Translations under genes and position numbers: made by a program
Origin: an uncultured Collinsella sp.
GTDB lineage: Bacteria > Actinomycetota > Coriobacteriia > Coriobacteriales > Coriobacteriaceae
NCBI GenBank assembly: GCA_900554595.1
Contig: USHZ01000021.1
Location: 1-16,465 of the forward strand
Reading direction: 5' to 3'
DNA length: 16,465 bases
Notes under the pieces: generated by a model
The model's database searches: none
Seen by the model: the letters and a program-made list of their open reading frames with translations, nothing else
What the model was told of the DNA's origin: nothing
Shown here: positions 1 to 6,384 of the stretch, one piece after another
How the letters are laid out: every line of letters begins with the position of its first letter
Numbering within the stretch: the first letter of the stretch is position 1

Positions 1-58
1 AGGTGCCGTGGCTCGGACGGTCGATTCTTGTTCGTTATCTATTTAAGGAGGCCGTCCT

Positions 59-973
59 ATGGCCGACAATCGCAAGCGTGCACCGCGTGGAGGCAAGCAG
101 GCTGCTTCTGGCTCGCGTCCGACTCGCCGCAACGACCGCGCTGCCGCTCCCAAGGGCCAGCGCGAGCGCTTACAGGCTGCTCGTCCGCAGCGCGAGCGTA
201 GCCGCGATAACGTTCAGGTTCCCAAGGGCGAATTTATCGAAGGTCGTCGTGCTGCCGCCGAGGCACTACGTACCGGCTTTCCCGTCAAGTGCGCGCTCAT
301 TGCCGAGGGCGGGGAGCGTGATGCCGCCCTGTCGCGCCTGGTCGACGACCTCAACGCCGCGGGCGTCCGCATTAAGTATGTGTCGCGCGCGCAGCTCGAT
401 GCGCTGTCGAGCCATGGCGCTCACCAGGGCATTGCGCTCGAAGTTGGTAATTTTCCCTATGCCGATGTTGCCGATATCCTCGACCGCGCAGGCGAGGGCC
501 CGGCACTTGTCGTGGTGCTCGACCACGTGACCGACGACGGTAACTTTGGCGCCATCGTGCGCTCCGCCGAGGTCGTGGGCGCGGCGGGCGTCATCATTGC
601 CAACAAGCGCGCCGCCGGTGTGACCGTCGGCAGCTACAAGACTTCTGCCGGCGCCGTCATGCATCTGCCCATCGCACAGGTTCCCAATATCGCCCGTGCG
701 CTCGATGACCTCAAGGCCGCTGGCTTTTGGGTGGGCGGCGCCTCCGAGCACGCCGAGGGCAGCTGCTGGGACGCTCCCTTCGAGGGCCGCGTTGCGCTCG
801 TCATGGGCTCCGAGGGCGATGGCATCTCGCGCCTGGTGCTCGAGAAATGCGACTTTTTGACCAAGCTTCCCCAGCGCGGCATGACCGAGAGCCTCAATGT
901 TGCCCAGGCGACCACGGCGCTGTGCTTTGAGTGGCTGCGCTGCAATGCCGGCGAGCTCATGGGGGAGGAGTAA
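59..973 (+). CDS. rlmB: 23S rRNA 2'-O-ribose methyltransferase, RlmB/TrmH (SpoU) family
   Basis: Predicted SAM-dependent methyltransferase that 2'-O-methylates a guanosine of 23S rRNA (G2251 in E. coli RlmB). The first ~55 residues are a basic, low-complexity tail rich in R, A and Q, probably an RNA-contact extension. The substrate-binding domain begins at FIEGRRAAAEAL (about residue 59). The SPOUT knot motifs are visible: DDGNFGAIVRSAE near residues 158-170, VMGSEGDGISRLV near 248-260, and TESLNVAQATTALCFEW near 276-292. The total of 304 aa is longer than E. coli RlmB because of the tail. The start is fixed by AAGGAGG at 45-51, 7 nt before the ATG. The next gene starts 3 nt after the stop, so the two are co-transcribed, as yacO-yacP are in Firmicutes. 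Family assignment is firm; the exact target nucleotide is inferred. Confidence 0.93.
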   Translation: MADNRKRAPRGGKQAASGSRPTRRNDRAAAPKGQRERLQAARPQRERSRDNVQVPKGEFIEGRRAAAEALRTGFPVKCALIAEGGERDAALSRLVDDLNAAGVRIKYVSRAQLDALSSHGAHQGIALEVGNFPYADVADILDRAGEGPALVVVLDHVTDDGNFGAIVRSAEVVGAAGVIIANKRAAGVTVGSYKTSAGAVMHLPIAQVPNIARALDDLKAAGFWVGGASEHAEGSCWDAPFEGRVALVMGSEGDGISRLVLEKCDFLTKLPQRGMTESLNVAQATTALCFEWLRCNAGELMGEE

Positions 974-976
974 CGC

Positions 977-1654
977 ATGTCCAAGAAGAACCGCGCCAAG
1001 TCCAAGGCCAAGCGCTTTGGCGAAGGCTCGGCAAAGCCGATTGTTTCGGCCGCGACCTATGGCGTGGGCGGCAATGCGTTTGCGCAGGCCATCGCCGATC
1101 CGGTCTCGACGGTGCACTCCAATAAGCCCGAGCTGCTGGTGGTCGACGGCTACAACGTGATTCACTGCACGCCGCGCTACGAAAAGCTCGTCTACGACCA
1201 TTCCGACGATCCGTATTCCAGCGACGTCCACGATATGGCGCGCACCGCGCTCATCAACGATGTTGCGGCGTTTGCCCAGGGCCGCTACGAGGCCGTGATC
1301 GTGTTCGACGGTGCGGGCAATATCTCCAGCGAGCGCCCCAATCTGCCGGCCCGTGGCGTGCGTATCGAGTTTTCGCCGACGGGCGTCTCCGCCGATACCG
1401 TGGTACAGAAGCTCTGCATCGAGGCGCGCGAGGAAGGCCGCGCGTGCTCCGTGGTGTCGAGCGACGGCACGATCCAAGCCGTCGTCATGGGCAAGGGTGT
1501 TACGCGCATCTCGAGCCGCATGCTGGTGGACGAGATCAAACAGATCGATAACGACGTTCACGAGGCAGAGGAAGCTCCGCAGATTAAGATGACTCTGGGC
1601 AGCCGCCTGAGTCCCGATGCCCTGGCCAAGCTCAAGGCCCTGCGCGGACGGTAG
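977..1654 (+). CDS. yacP: YacP-like NYN-domain ribonuclease (Rae1 family)
   Basis: A 225-aa protein with a PIN-like NYN domain. In B. subtilis the homologue YacP/Rae1 is a ribosome-associated mRNA endonuclease. The basic first ~20 residues (KKNRAKSKAKR) are followed by LLVVDGYNVIH; the four acidic residues expected of a PIN/NYN metal site are visible at D57 (VDGYN), D111 (VFDGAGN), D140 (SADTVV) and D163 (SSDGT). The C-terminal ~45 residues are charged and probably disordered. The ribosome-binding sequence GGAGGAG lies inside the end of rlmB and there are only 3 nt between the genes, pointing to translational coupling. The order rlmB-yacP is ancestral in Gram-positives. The family call is strong; the Rae1-like activity is transferred from Bacillus and not shown here. 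Confidence 0.9.
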   Translation: MSKKNRAKSKAKRFGEGSAKPIVSAATYGVGGNAFAQAIADPVSTVHSNKPELLVVDGYNVIHCTPRYEKLVYDHSDDPYSSDVHDMARTALINDVAAFAQGRYEAVIVFDGAGNISSERPNLPARGVRIEFSPTGVSADTVVQKLCIEAREEGRACSVVSSDGTIQAVVMGKGVTRISSRMLVDEIKQIDNDVHEAEEAPQIKMTLGSRLSPDALAKLKALRGR

Positions 1655-1655
1655 G

Positions 1656-1689
1656 GGAGTTGGCGGGGCAATGCTGCCTTGCTAACTCC
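1656..1689 (+). terminator. 15-bp wobble-rich hairpin between convergent genes
   Basis: Arms 1656-1670 and 1675-1689 pair over 15 bp around an ATGC tetraloop. Three of the pairs are G-U on the + strand and would be A-C mismatches in the minus transcript, so the hairpin favours the yacP transcript. It begins right after the yacP stop and covers the stop codon of the convergent HipA-like gene (1682-1684). There is no T-run, so it may be an RNA 3'-end stabiliser or a Rho-assisted end rather than a canonical intrinsic terminator. Confidence 0.5.
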
Positions 1690-3022
1690 ATTCAGCGATG
1701 TCGATCATTCTTTCGAGGCGCCACGTTAGCGCCTCTTTTAGATAAGGCAGTCTCGCTGCTAGGGCATCGTTTTTAGACAGAATCTCGATTGCCTCGTCGA
1801 CAAAACCTTCGAGTTTGCCCCCGTCAAACCAGCTCATATCCTCAACAAGCAACATTTGTTTCGCGGGACTTGAATGGAACTGCGCGCTGGCAAAACTGTG
1901 CTCTCCTGCCCTAAGCTCCTCTAGAGATATGTTGCACCAGAGCGATGAGCCCGAATCGAAGATGGGGGCTGGTCTGCAGGCCAGTGAGTTGACGTTTCGC
2001 ACGAGGCCGAAGTTGCGCCAATGACGATCGTAGTTGGCGATGATGTCGTCGCATACGATCATGCGGTCAAGGGCATCCTTAACGCCTGCCACCCCGAGCT
2101 CCTCGCAATTTGCTACATATCGCTCGTAGTCGGTTAGCCGTTCATCTGCGTTTGCGTGCTGGTTTACATAGAACGCAGGGACATACTCTTCTTCATCAGT
2201 TAAGAAGACATCGCATATGCTCAGGGCGGAAGTGCCCGTGCCCTCGAGCGAGTAAGGCACGTAATCGCAGGCGTTTAGGATGCGACGGTGGAGCGCGGTC
2301 GCCACCAGCTCGTTATAAGGTTCCTGGTTCAGGTGCGCTCCTGCCTTATGCAGAATTCGACGCCCGCCCTCGCACGTCCAGTACTTTTGAAGATTGCCGT
2401 CCGAGGTGTTATCGGGCTTTGCGGCAGCCGCTTTTCCCTCTGGGGCAAAGGGCGCAATGGACAGCGAGACGTCATCAAAGGCGTTATTGAAGAAGTTGAT
2501 ATCCTCCCAGGCGAGACCGGAATCTTGGGGTCTAATCCAATACTGGTCGGATAGGGAGAGGCCAAGATTTCGCTGGACGAGTTCATCGGGAACATCGACT
2601 GCGGCTTCTGCAAGCAGGGAGGCTAGCCCAATGCGTGCGAGCGGGATACCGCGGCCGCGCCACCAGATGCGGAAGGAGTCGAGCGATATGGGGCTATTAG
2701 GGCCAAATACTCCAATAGGGGCGTGGGCGTAATCGATGTCGGCGCCGATGTGGGTAAAGTCTTTTCGAGATGTGCTGTAGACCAGCTGAGCGACTTCGTG
2801 CGTGCGATTCATGAGGGTGAACGCGATCTCGCTCTTACCGTGGCCGCGGCGGGGACGTCCCCCCGTTTTGGTCACGGAGCGGAGTCGCGTGTCGACGCTG
2901 TCTTTGTCGATGAGCCATACACCAGAAGCCTTGCGGGCCTCAAGTGCTCCGTTTTTTATGAGCTCCTGCACCCTGCGCGGAGTGATGCCGAGCAGTTCGG
3001 CTGCTTCCTTGGTAGTAAGCAT
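1682..3022 (-). CDS. HipA-like Ser/Thr kinase with fused N-terminal helix-turn-helix
   Basis: 446 aa from the ATG at 3022; a TTG at 3064 would add 14 residues but lacks a Shine-Dalgarno, whereas GAAGGG lies 7-12 nt before the ATG. Residues 1-45 are an excisionase/MerR-type DNA-binding domain (TTKEAAELLGITPRRVQELI, then GVWLIDKDSV). A basic linker (GGRPRRGHGK) follows. A middle domain with LGLSLSDQYWI and WEDINFF leads to the kinase lobe: DNTSDG (204-209), a candidate ATP lysine K226, and YDRHWRNFG with D332 and N337, then FDSGSS with D356. The spacing D332-N337-D356 closely matches HipA D309-N314-D332 of E. coli, so the catalytic centre looks intact. No separate hipB antitoxin gene is present; the fused HTH may replace it. 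Expression is probably autoregulated through the operators at 3027-3100. Kinase fold: confident. Toxin, defence or regulatory role: open. Confidence 0.82.
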   Translation of the reverse strand: MLTTKEAAELLGITPRRVQELIKNGALEARKASGVWLIDKDSVDTRLRSVTKTGGRPRRGHGKSEIAFTLMNRTHEVAQLVYSTSRKDFTHIGADIDYAHAPIGVFGPNSPISLDSFRIWWRGRGIPLARIGLASLLAEAAVDVPDELVQRNLGLSLSDQYWIRPQDSGLAWEDINFFNNAFDDVSLSIAPFAPEGKAAAAKPDNTSDGNLQKYWTCEGGRRILHKAGAHLNQEPYNELVATALHRRILNACDYVPYSLEGTGTSALSICDVFLTDEEEYVPAFYVNQHANADERLTDYERYVANCEELGVAGVKDALDRMIVCDDIIANYDRHWRNFGLVRNVNSLACRPAPIFDSGSSLWCNISLEELRAGEHSFASAQFHSSPAKQMLLVEDMSWFDGGKLEGFVDEAIEILSKNDALAARLPYLKEALTWRLERMIDIAEWS

Positions 3023-3026
3023 CGCG

Positions 3027-3100
3027 AAACCCTTCGTCAGAACGAATAGTTTTATATATAGCAATTGTAATTAAAACTATTCGTTCTGACGAATGGTTTT
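3027..3100. promoter_or_regulatory. Paired inverted operators flanking the HipA-like gene promoter
   Basis: Two perfect 22-bp inverted arms, 3033-3054 and 3072-3093, are separated by 17 AT-rich bases. Each arm is itself built on a small palindrome: TTCGTcagaACGAA at 3033-3046 and TTCGTtctgACGAA at 3080-3093. The right site extends to a 28-bp imperfect palindrome (3073-3100, one mismatched pair outside the 4-nt centre). The spacer holds TATATATAAA on the minus strand (3060-3051), a likely -10 region. The left site overlaps the ribosome-binding site of the HipA-like gene. The layout is that of an autorepressor binding two dyads on either side of its own promoter; the binding protein (its own HTH) is inferred. 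Confidence 0.75.
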
Positions 3101-3125
3101 GAGATGTGGTCGGGTGAAGGGCCTG

Positions 3126-3154
3126 TTGCGCCTCGTCGGCAATTCCTTTATTCT
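3126..3154 (+). promoter_or_regulatory. Possible promoter of tRNA-Thr(TGT)
   Basis: TTGCGC (3126-3131) and TATTCT (3149-3154) are separated by 17 bp and sit about 30 bp before the tRNA. The -35 box is poor, so this is a weak call based mainly on position. Confidence 0.35.
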
Positions 3155-3184
3155 TAACTGGCTTCGCGCGAAAGCGCCAAGTGT

Positions 3185-3259
3185 GCCAGTGTGGCGCAAC
3201 GGTAGCGCAACTGATTTGTAATCAGTGGGTTGCAGGTTCGATTCCTGTCACTGGCTCCA
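3185..3259 (+). tRNA. tRNA-Thr (anticodon TGT)
   Basis: Acceptor arms GCCAGTG (3185-3191) and CACTGGC (3249-3255) pair fully, followed by discriminator T and an encoded CCA. The anticodon stem ACTGA/TCAGT encloses TTTGTAA, giving anticodon TGT. The T-loop GTTCGATTC is standard. Its 3' end from the T-stem through CCA is duplicated at 3432-3453, which marks it as a probable integration target. Confidence 0.95.
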
Positions 3260-3269
3260 TGAGAGTTTC

Positions 3270-3305
3270 GGGCTCTGTCTCCAATTGGGACAGGGCCCGT
3301 TTCTT
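3270..3305 (+). terminator. Intrinsic terminator of tRNA-Thr(TGT)
   Basis: Arms 3270-3279 (GGGCTCTGTC) and 3289-3298 (GACAGGGCCC) pair over 10 bp with one G-T wobble around a 9-nt loop, followed by GTTTCTT. A diverged copy of the same block lies at 3625-3670. Confidence 0.7.
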
Positions 3306-3431
3306 GTGTGTGCCGGAATCGAACCCGCAAGGGCGCGAGCGTTAAGCGAACGCGAAACGTTCGTAGCGAGCGGGCGAGGATGCCGGCAGGCATCCGAAGC
3401 CGGAGCGGATTCGCGAAGCGAATGCGCGGAC

Positions 3432-3453
3432 TTCCTGTCACTGGCTCCATGAG
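3432..3453 (+). repeat. Duplicated 3' end of tRNA-Thr(TGT), attachment-site-like
   Basis: These 22 bp are identical to 3242-3263, which run from the T-stem of tRNA-Thr(TGT) through its CCA and 4 bases beyond. A duplicated tRNA 3' end is the signature of tyrosine-recombinase integration, where the element rebuilds the tRNA end and leaves a second copy at the far boundary. Only ~170 bp and no integrase lie between the copies, so this would be a scar, a nested site or a micro-element. Confidence 0.75.
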
Positions 3454-3496
3454 TTTCCGCAGGTCATAGGCGATATAGCCTCTGATTCTGCCTTCT

Positions 3497-3533
3497 CATG
3501 CAACAGTTAACGCAACAAACATGCAACAATTAA
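3497..3533 (+). repeat. Short direct repeat, CATGCAACA(g/a)TTAA
   Basis: CATGCAACAGTTAA (3497-3510) and CATGCAACAATTAA (3520-3533) recur at a 23-bp step with a further GCAACA between them (3512-3517). Short direct repeats of this type next to an attachment core resemble integrase arm sites, but that role is speculative. Confidence 0.5.
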
Positions 3534-3624
3534 ATCGAAATTGTACTTGGATGTGTTTTGTGACCGATAGTCATTGTCAATAAACGCGTGCAATGAAGCG
3601 GGAAAAGCCAAGCTTACAGTTGCT

Positions 3625-3670
3625 GTCTCCATTAGAGTTTTTGGGCTTTGTGTCTCCAACTGGGATAGGG
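3625..3670 (+). repeat. Diverged copy of the tRNA-Thr end and terminator region
   Basis: This stretch aligns with 3253-3295: both read TCCAT/GCTCCAT, AGAGTTT, GGGCT, TCTCCAA, TGGGA, AGGG in order with small substitutions and a 2-nt insertion. It looks like a decayed second attachment junction with the terminator still attached. Confidence 0.6.
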
Positions 3671-3848
3671 TGGAAAGGGACCAAGGCGCTGAGAGCTCCG
3701 ATGCCGCTTCTCGAAAGACCGCGCGCCGTGCACGGTTCTCTTTCCTGTAGCCCATGGGTATAACTATGGTTTAGATTAAATTCGGCGTGGGAGGTCGAGA
3801 GCGACAAGGATTTCCCGTCGTTTGTGAGCAAGCCGATTGAAAGGACTC

Positions 3849-5702
3849 ATGATGATTAATAACGTAGAGGACCCAACGGTTGCCAATATCTTGTCGACCG
3901 ATATGCTAAAAATCTATGACATTCCTCGTTACCAGCGCGAGTACACTTGGAATCAGCGCGACTGGGCGAATCTCTATGACGATATCACCCAAAACGACGC
4001 CGGCTACTTTCTGGGCTCGTTTATTGTCGTGAACGGGACTGTGAATTCCAAGATGGATACCATTCACTATGAAGTTATCGATGGCCAGCAACGCCTGACG
4101 ACGCTCAGTCTTCTCCTTGCCGCCCTCTATACTCGCATCATGGAGCATAAGGATTCTATCGATGACGACATGATGTCGGACGATATTCGACCCCTGCGCA
4201 ATCGTCTGATCTTGAAATCTGACAAGTCAATGACGCGCGTTATTCCTCAGGTTCAGAATCATAACCTTGAGGATTACCGCTGGATCTTGAAGGAACATAT
4301 CGGCCTAGATGCGGTTATACAAAAGCCGAAGTTCCTTGGTCTAAGAAAGATGTCTAAGGCATTCAACTATTTTTACGATCGGCTGGGTGAGGACGTTGAG
4401 GGCAGGGATGGAATCGAGTGCGTTCGCTGCCTCCTTGATATCTGCAGGCTGGTGTACTCGGCGGTCGTGGTCCAGATTACCGTCGATAGCCATGCTGACG
4501 CCTACACCTTGTTCGCGTCCCTTAACAACCGCGGTGTTCCCTTGAGCGCCGTCGACCTTATCAAGAACATGCTTCTCGGCAAGGTTGCCGGGGTGGATGA
4601 CGGACAGCTCAACTATTACTTTGAACGCTGGCAGGAAGTGCTCCACAATCTCGGCGATGACTACAAGACGCAGGAACGCTTCTTCCGCCAGAACTACGAT
4701 GCCTTCCGCCGGGAGGTGAACAAGCCATTTATCGGCGAATCTGGTTCCCAACTCCCTCTCGGTTCCGTTGCCACGCGTTCCAACCTTCTGAAAATCTACG
4801 AGAAGCGGATGGAATCTGCTGACGGCGCCCTTAAGGTGTTGGACGAGCTGACCGAGAATTCCGCACTCTATTCGAGGATCATTGGGCTCGATCAAGAGAG
4901 CCCGGATTCCGAGCTTTCGCATCAGCTTTTGGAGCTTTCAAGAGCGCAGGGCGTCGCATCTTACCTGATGCTGCTGTTCCTCTTTAAGAGGCAGAACCAG
5001 TTGGAGCTAAAAGATGAAACCCTCGCGCTCCTTGTTAAGCTCCTCGTCTGCTTCTTTGTCCGGCGCAACCTCACCGATACACCTCCCACACGTGATCTTG
5101 AGAGACTCTTCATCAGTATTTGTGAGAGCCTCGAAAGCGAGGGACTCAAGGGCATTGCGGCCGCGGAGTACATCAAGAAGCGCCTCGTCGATGTGTCTGC
5201 CAGCGACGCTTCCTTCAAAGAACGTCTTGAGGGGCCGATTTACGACGTCAATCCCGATATGACGCGCTACATCCTTACTGTTATCGCATCTCCGAGCGTT
5301 ACGAAAGAGATGAAGCCACTTTGGGAACGATACGCCTCCGGAAACTACGTCTGGACAATCGAGCACATCTTCCCTCAGGGCAAGAACATTCCAGATGAAT
5401 GGGTGAAGATGGTTGCGGACGGCGACATGTCTAAGGCGATTGAGGTGCAGGAGAAACAGGTCCACACGCTTGGAAATCTAACTATCACCGGGTATAACTC
5501 AAAGCTGAGCAACATGCCCTTTGTGACCAAGCGAGACCGCAAGGATGCTTACGGGGCGAATGTCGGATATCGCAACGGGTTGAATCTGAACGACGAGTTG
5601 GTAAACACGGATACCTGGACCAGCGAGCAGATTCAGGAGCGCACAGACAAGCTCGTTGGACTCACTTTGAAAGCTTTTGACTTTGACGAGATTAAGTTCT
5701 AG
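3849..5702 (+). CDS. GmrSD-like type IV restriction protein (DUF262 + DUF1524)
   Basis: 617 aa from ATG 3849 (ATG 3852 is equally possible and better spaced from AAAGGA at 3840-3845; the upstream TTG at 3837 is unlikely). The N-terminal DUF262 (GmrS-like, ParB/Srx-fold NTPase) shows IPRYQREYTW at 25-34 and the hallmark DGQQRLTTL from residue 78. A long helical middle region follows, with LFASLNNRGVPLSAVDLIKN. The C-terminal DUF1524 (GmrD-like HNH nuclease) shows WTIEHIFPQ with H506, then HTLGNLTITGYNSKLSN with H539, N543, N550 and N555. Both catalytic halves look complete. Such fusions cut modified, often phage, DNA in an NTP-dependent way; the modification recognised cannot be told from sequence. 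It is a stand-alone gene on +, followed by the repeat arrays. Family confident, target unknown. Confidence 0.9.
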   Translation: MMINNVEDPTVANILSTDMLKIYDIPRYQREYTWNQRDWANLYDDITQNDAGYFLGSFIVVNGTVNSKMDTIHYEVIDGQQRLTTLSLLLAALYTRIMEHKDSIDDDMMSDDIRPLRNRLILKSDKSMTRVIPQVQNHNLEDYRWILKEHIGLDAVIQKPKFLGLRKMSKAFNYFYDRLGEDVEGRDGIECVRCLLDICRLVYSAVVVQITVDSHADAYTLFASLNNRGVPLSAVDLIKNMLLGKVAGVDDGQLNYYFERWQEVLHNLGDDYKTQERFFRQNYDAFRREVNKPFIGESGSQLPLGSVATRSNLLKIYEKRMESADGALKVLDELTENSALYSRIIGLDQESPDSELSHQLLELSRAQGVASYLMLLFLFKRQNQLELKDETLALLVKLLVCFFVRRNLTDTPPTRDLERLFISICESLESEGLKGIAAAEYIKKRLVDVSASDASFKERLEGPIYDVNPDMTRYILTVIASPSVTKEMKPLWERYASGNYVWTIEHIFPQGKNIPDEWVKMVADGDMSKAIEVQEKQVHTLGNLTITGYNSKLSNMPFVTKRDRKDAYGANVGYRNGLNLNDELVNTDTWTSEQIQERTDKLVGLTLKAFDFDEIKF

Positions 5703-5748
5703 TGACCGCCAGCCAATATCTTGGGGGCATTCAGTCCAAACGATTCAA

Positions 5749-5964
5749 TCTTGATCTGTAACATCTAGACCGGTATTTCTCGTCAAGCTGTTACAGATTT
5801 AGATGTTAAGACGGGTTGGGCGGGGAATATCTCAATCTGTAACACGAAGAGGCTGAAAACCGTTCTTACTGTTACAGAATGAGACGTAAGCTGGGGCCTC
5901 TGCGTAATATCTCGATCTGTAACAGATAGGGGAGAAAATGTTCTCTAAATGTTACAGATCGAGA
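5749..5964. repeat. Array of six 15-bp elements in alternating orientation
   Basis: Forward copies start at 5749, 5830 and 5910; reverse copies start at 5789, 5870 and 5950. The start-to-start step is 40, 41, 40, 40 and 40 bp. The consensus is TCTCGATCTGTAACA; CTGTAACA is unchanged in all six, while positions 4-6 vary. Each forward/reverse pair makes a hairpin with 15-bp arms and exactly 25 nt of loop: perfect in 5910-5964, one mismatch in 5830-5884, two to three in 5749-5803. The loop of the third has an inner GAGAA/TTCTC stem. Flanks are also partly conserved (AATATCTC before the forward copies 2 and 3), so these are three diverged copies of an ~80-bp unit. Function unknown: binding-site array, structured RNA or decayed BIME-like element. 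Confidence 0.85.
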
Positions 5965-6017
5965 CAAAGGCCGGACCGGTCCCAGTCATCCTGGTCGAGC
6001 GAGGATTTCCGGACATA

Positions 6018-6140
6018 CGAGCGTGGAAAATCTTCAGCTTAGTGAATGGGCGTGGATAATCTGCCACTTTGGGCCCAGTGGCACGTCAAAAGTGGGAGAT
6101 TATCCACGCTCGATTTCAAACGGGAGAATATCCACGCTCG
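6018..6140. repeat. Nested inverted array of four 16-bp elements
   Basis: Elements related to CGAGCGTGGATAATCT occur on + at 6018-6033 and 6047-6062 and on - at 6097-6112 and 6125-6140. The steps are 29, 50 and 28 bp, so the whole is symmetric. The inner pair extends to 21-bp arms (6050-6070 and 6089-6109; 20 of 21 match) with an 18-nt loop; a competing hairpin TGCCACT/AGTGGCA (6062-6068/6077-6083) sits at the centre. The outer pair matches at 14 of 16. It differs in sequence from the preceding array. It could be a miniature inverted-repeat element; I see no target-site duplication. Confidence 0.8.
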
Positions 6141-6344
6141 AATTTGCTAAGGAAGCCCGATCTCAACTTATATATAGGTGCAAATGAGTCGTTATCGAAG
6201 TAATGTTCTGCAGGCTCACTCCACTACGCCAAAGTGTTCCCTTGGGAAATGTCACCGCTACGTGCAAATCCACCATCCTTCATATCCAAACTCAGCAAAA
6301 CCGCAGGTCAAAAGCATATAGATACGCCCGGCACCGTGTATCTA

Positions 6345-6384
6345 GAGGTTTTCGTTGACAGCCCCCAAGGTTGCATCGTATTAT
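6345..6384 (+). promoter_or_regulatory. Promoter of the tRNA-Tyr/Thr/Met cluster
   Basis: A consensus TTGACA (6355-6360) and TATTAT (6379-6384) are 18 bp apart, about 60 bp before tRNA-Tyr. The 18 bases 6345-6362, GAGGTTTTCGTTGACAGC, recur exactly at 8176-8193 in front of rpmG, so the two promoters share a core-upstream block. Likely a strong housekeeping promoter. Confidence 0.75.

Larger units (their letters stand above)
3260..3848. other. 589-bp gene-free stretch with hairpins and attachment-like repeats
   Basis: No credible gene. 3300-3431 is packed with small perfect hairpins: 3339-3353 (GCGTT/AACGC), 3353-3363 (CGAA/TTCG), 3378-3395 (GGATGCC/GGCATCC, loop GGCA) and 3409-3423 (ATTCGC/GCGAAT, loop GAA). 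Then come the duplicated tRNA end (3432-3453), a short direct repeat (3497-3533) and a diverged copy of the tRNA-Thr downstream region (3625-3670). From 3454 the sequence is AT-richer than its surroundings. It probably holds the promoter of the restriction gene, but I see no convincing -35/-10 pair. Confidence 0.7.

Noticed and set aside
266..1561. 431-codon open frame on the minus strand
   Set aside because: Covers rlmB and yacP in antisense; H/A/R/G-rich with no recognisable domain.
3033..3093. Insertion-sequence terminal inverted repeats
   Set aside because: The 22-bp arms are only 17 bp apart and flank a promoter, each arm contains its own dyad and no transposase or target duplication is present; paired operators explain it better.
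3154..3450. 98-codon minus-strand frame containing DRNRTCNPLITNQLRYRC
   Set aside because: This peptide is the well-known false translation of a tRNA antisense strand; it comes from tRNA-Thr.
4341..4922. 193-codon minus-strand frame inside the restriction gene
   Set aside because: Antisense shadow of the DUF262/DUF1524 gene without independent support.
5749..5964. CRISPR array
   Set aside because: Repeats are only 15 bp, alternate in orientation and vary at positions 4-6; spacers are 25-26 bp and no cas genes are in the window.
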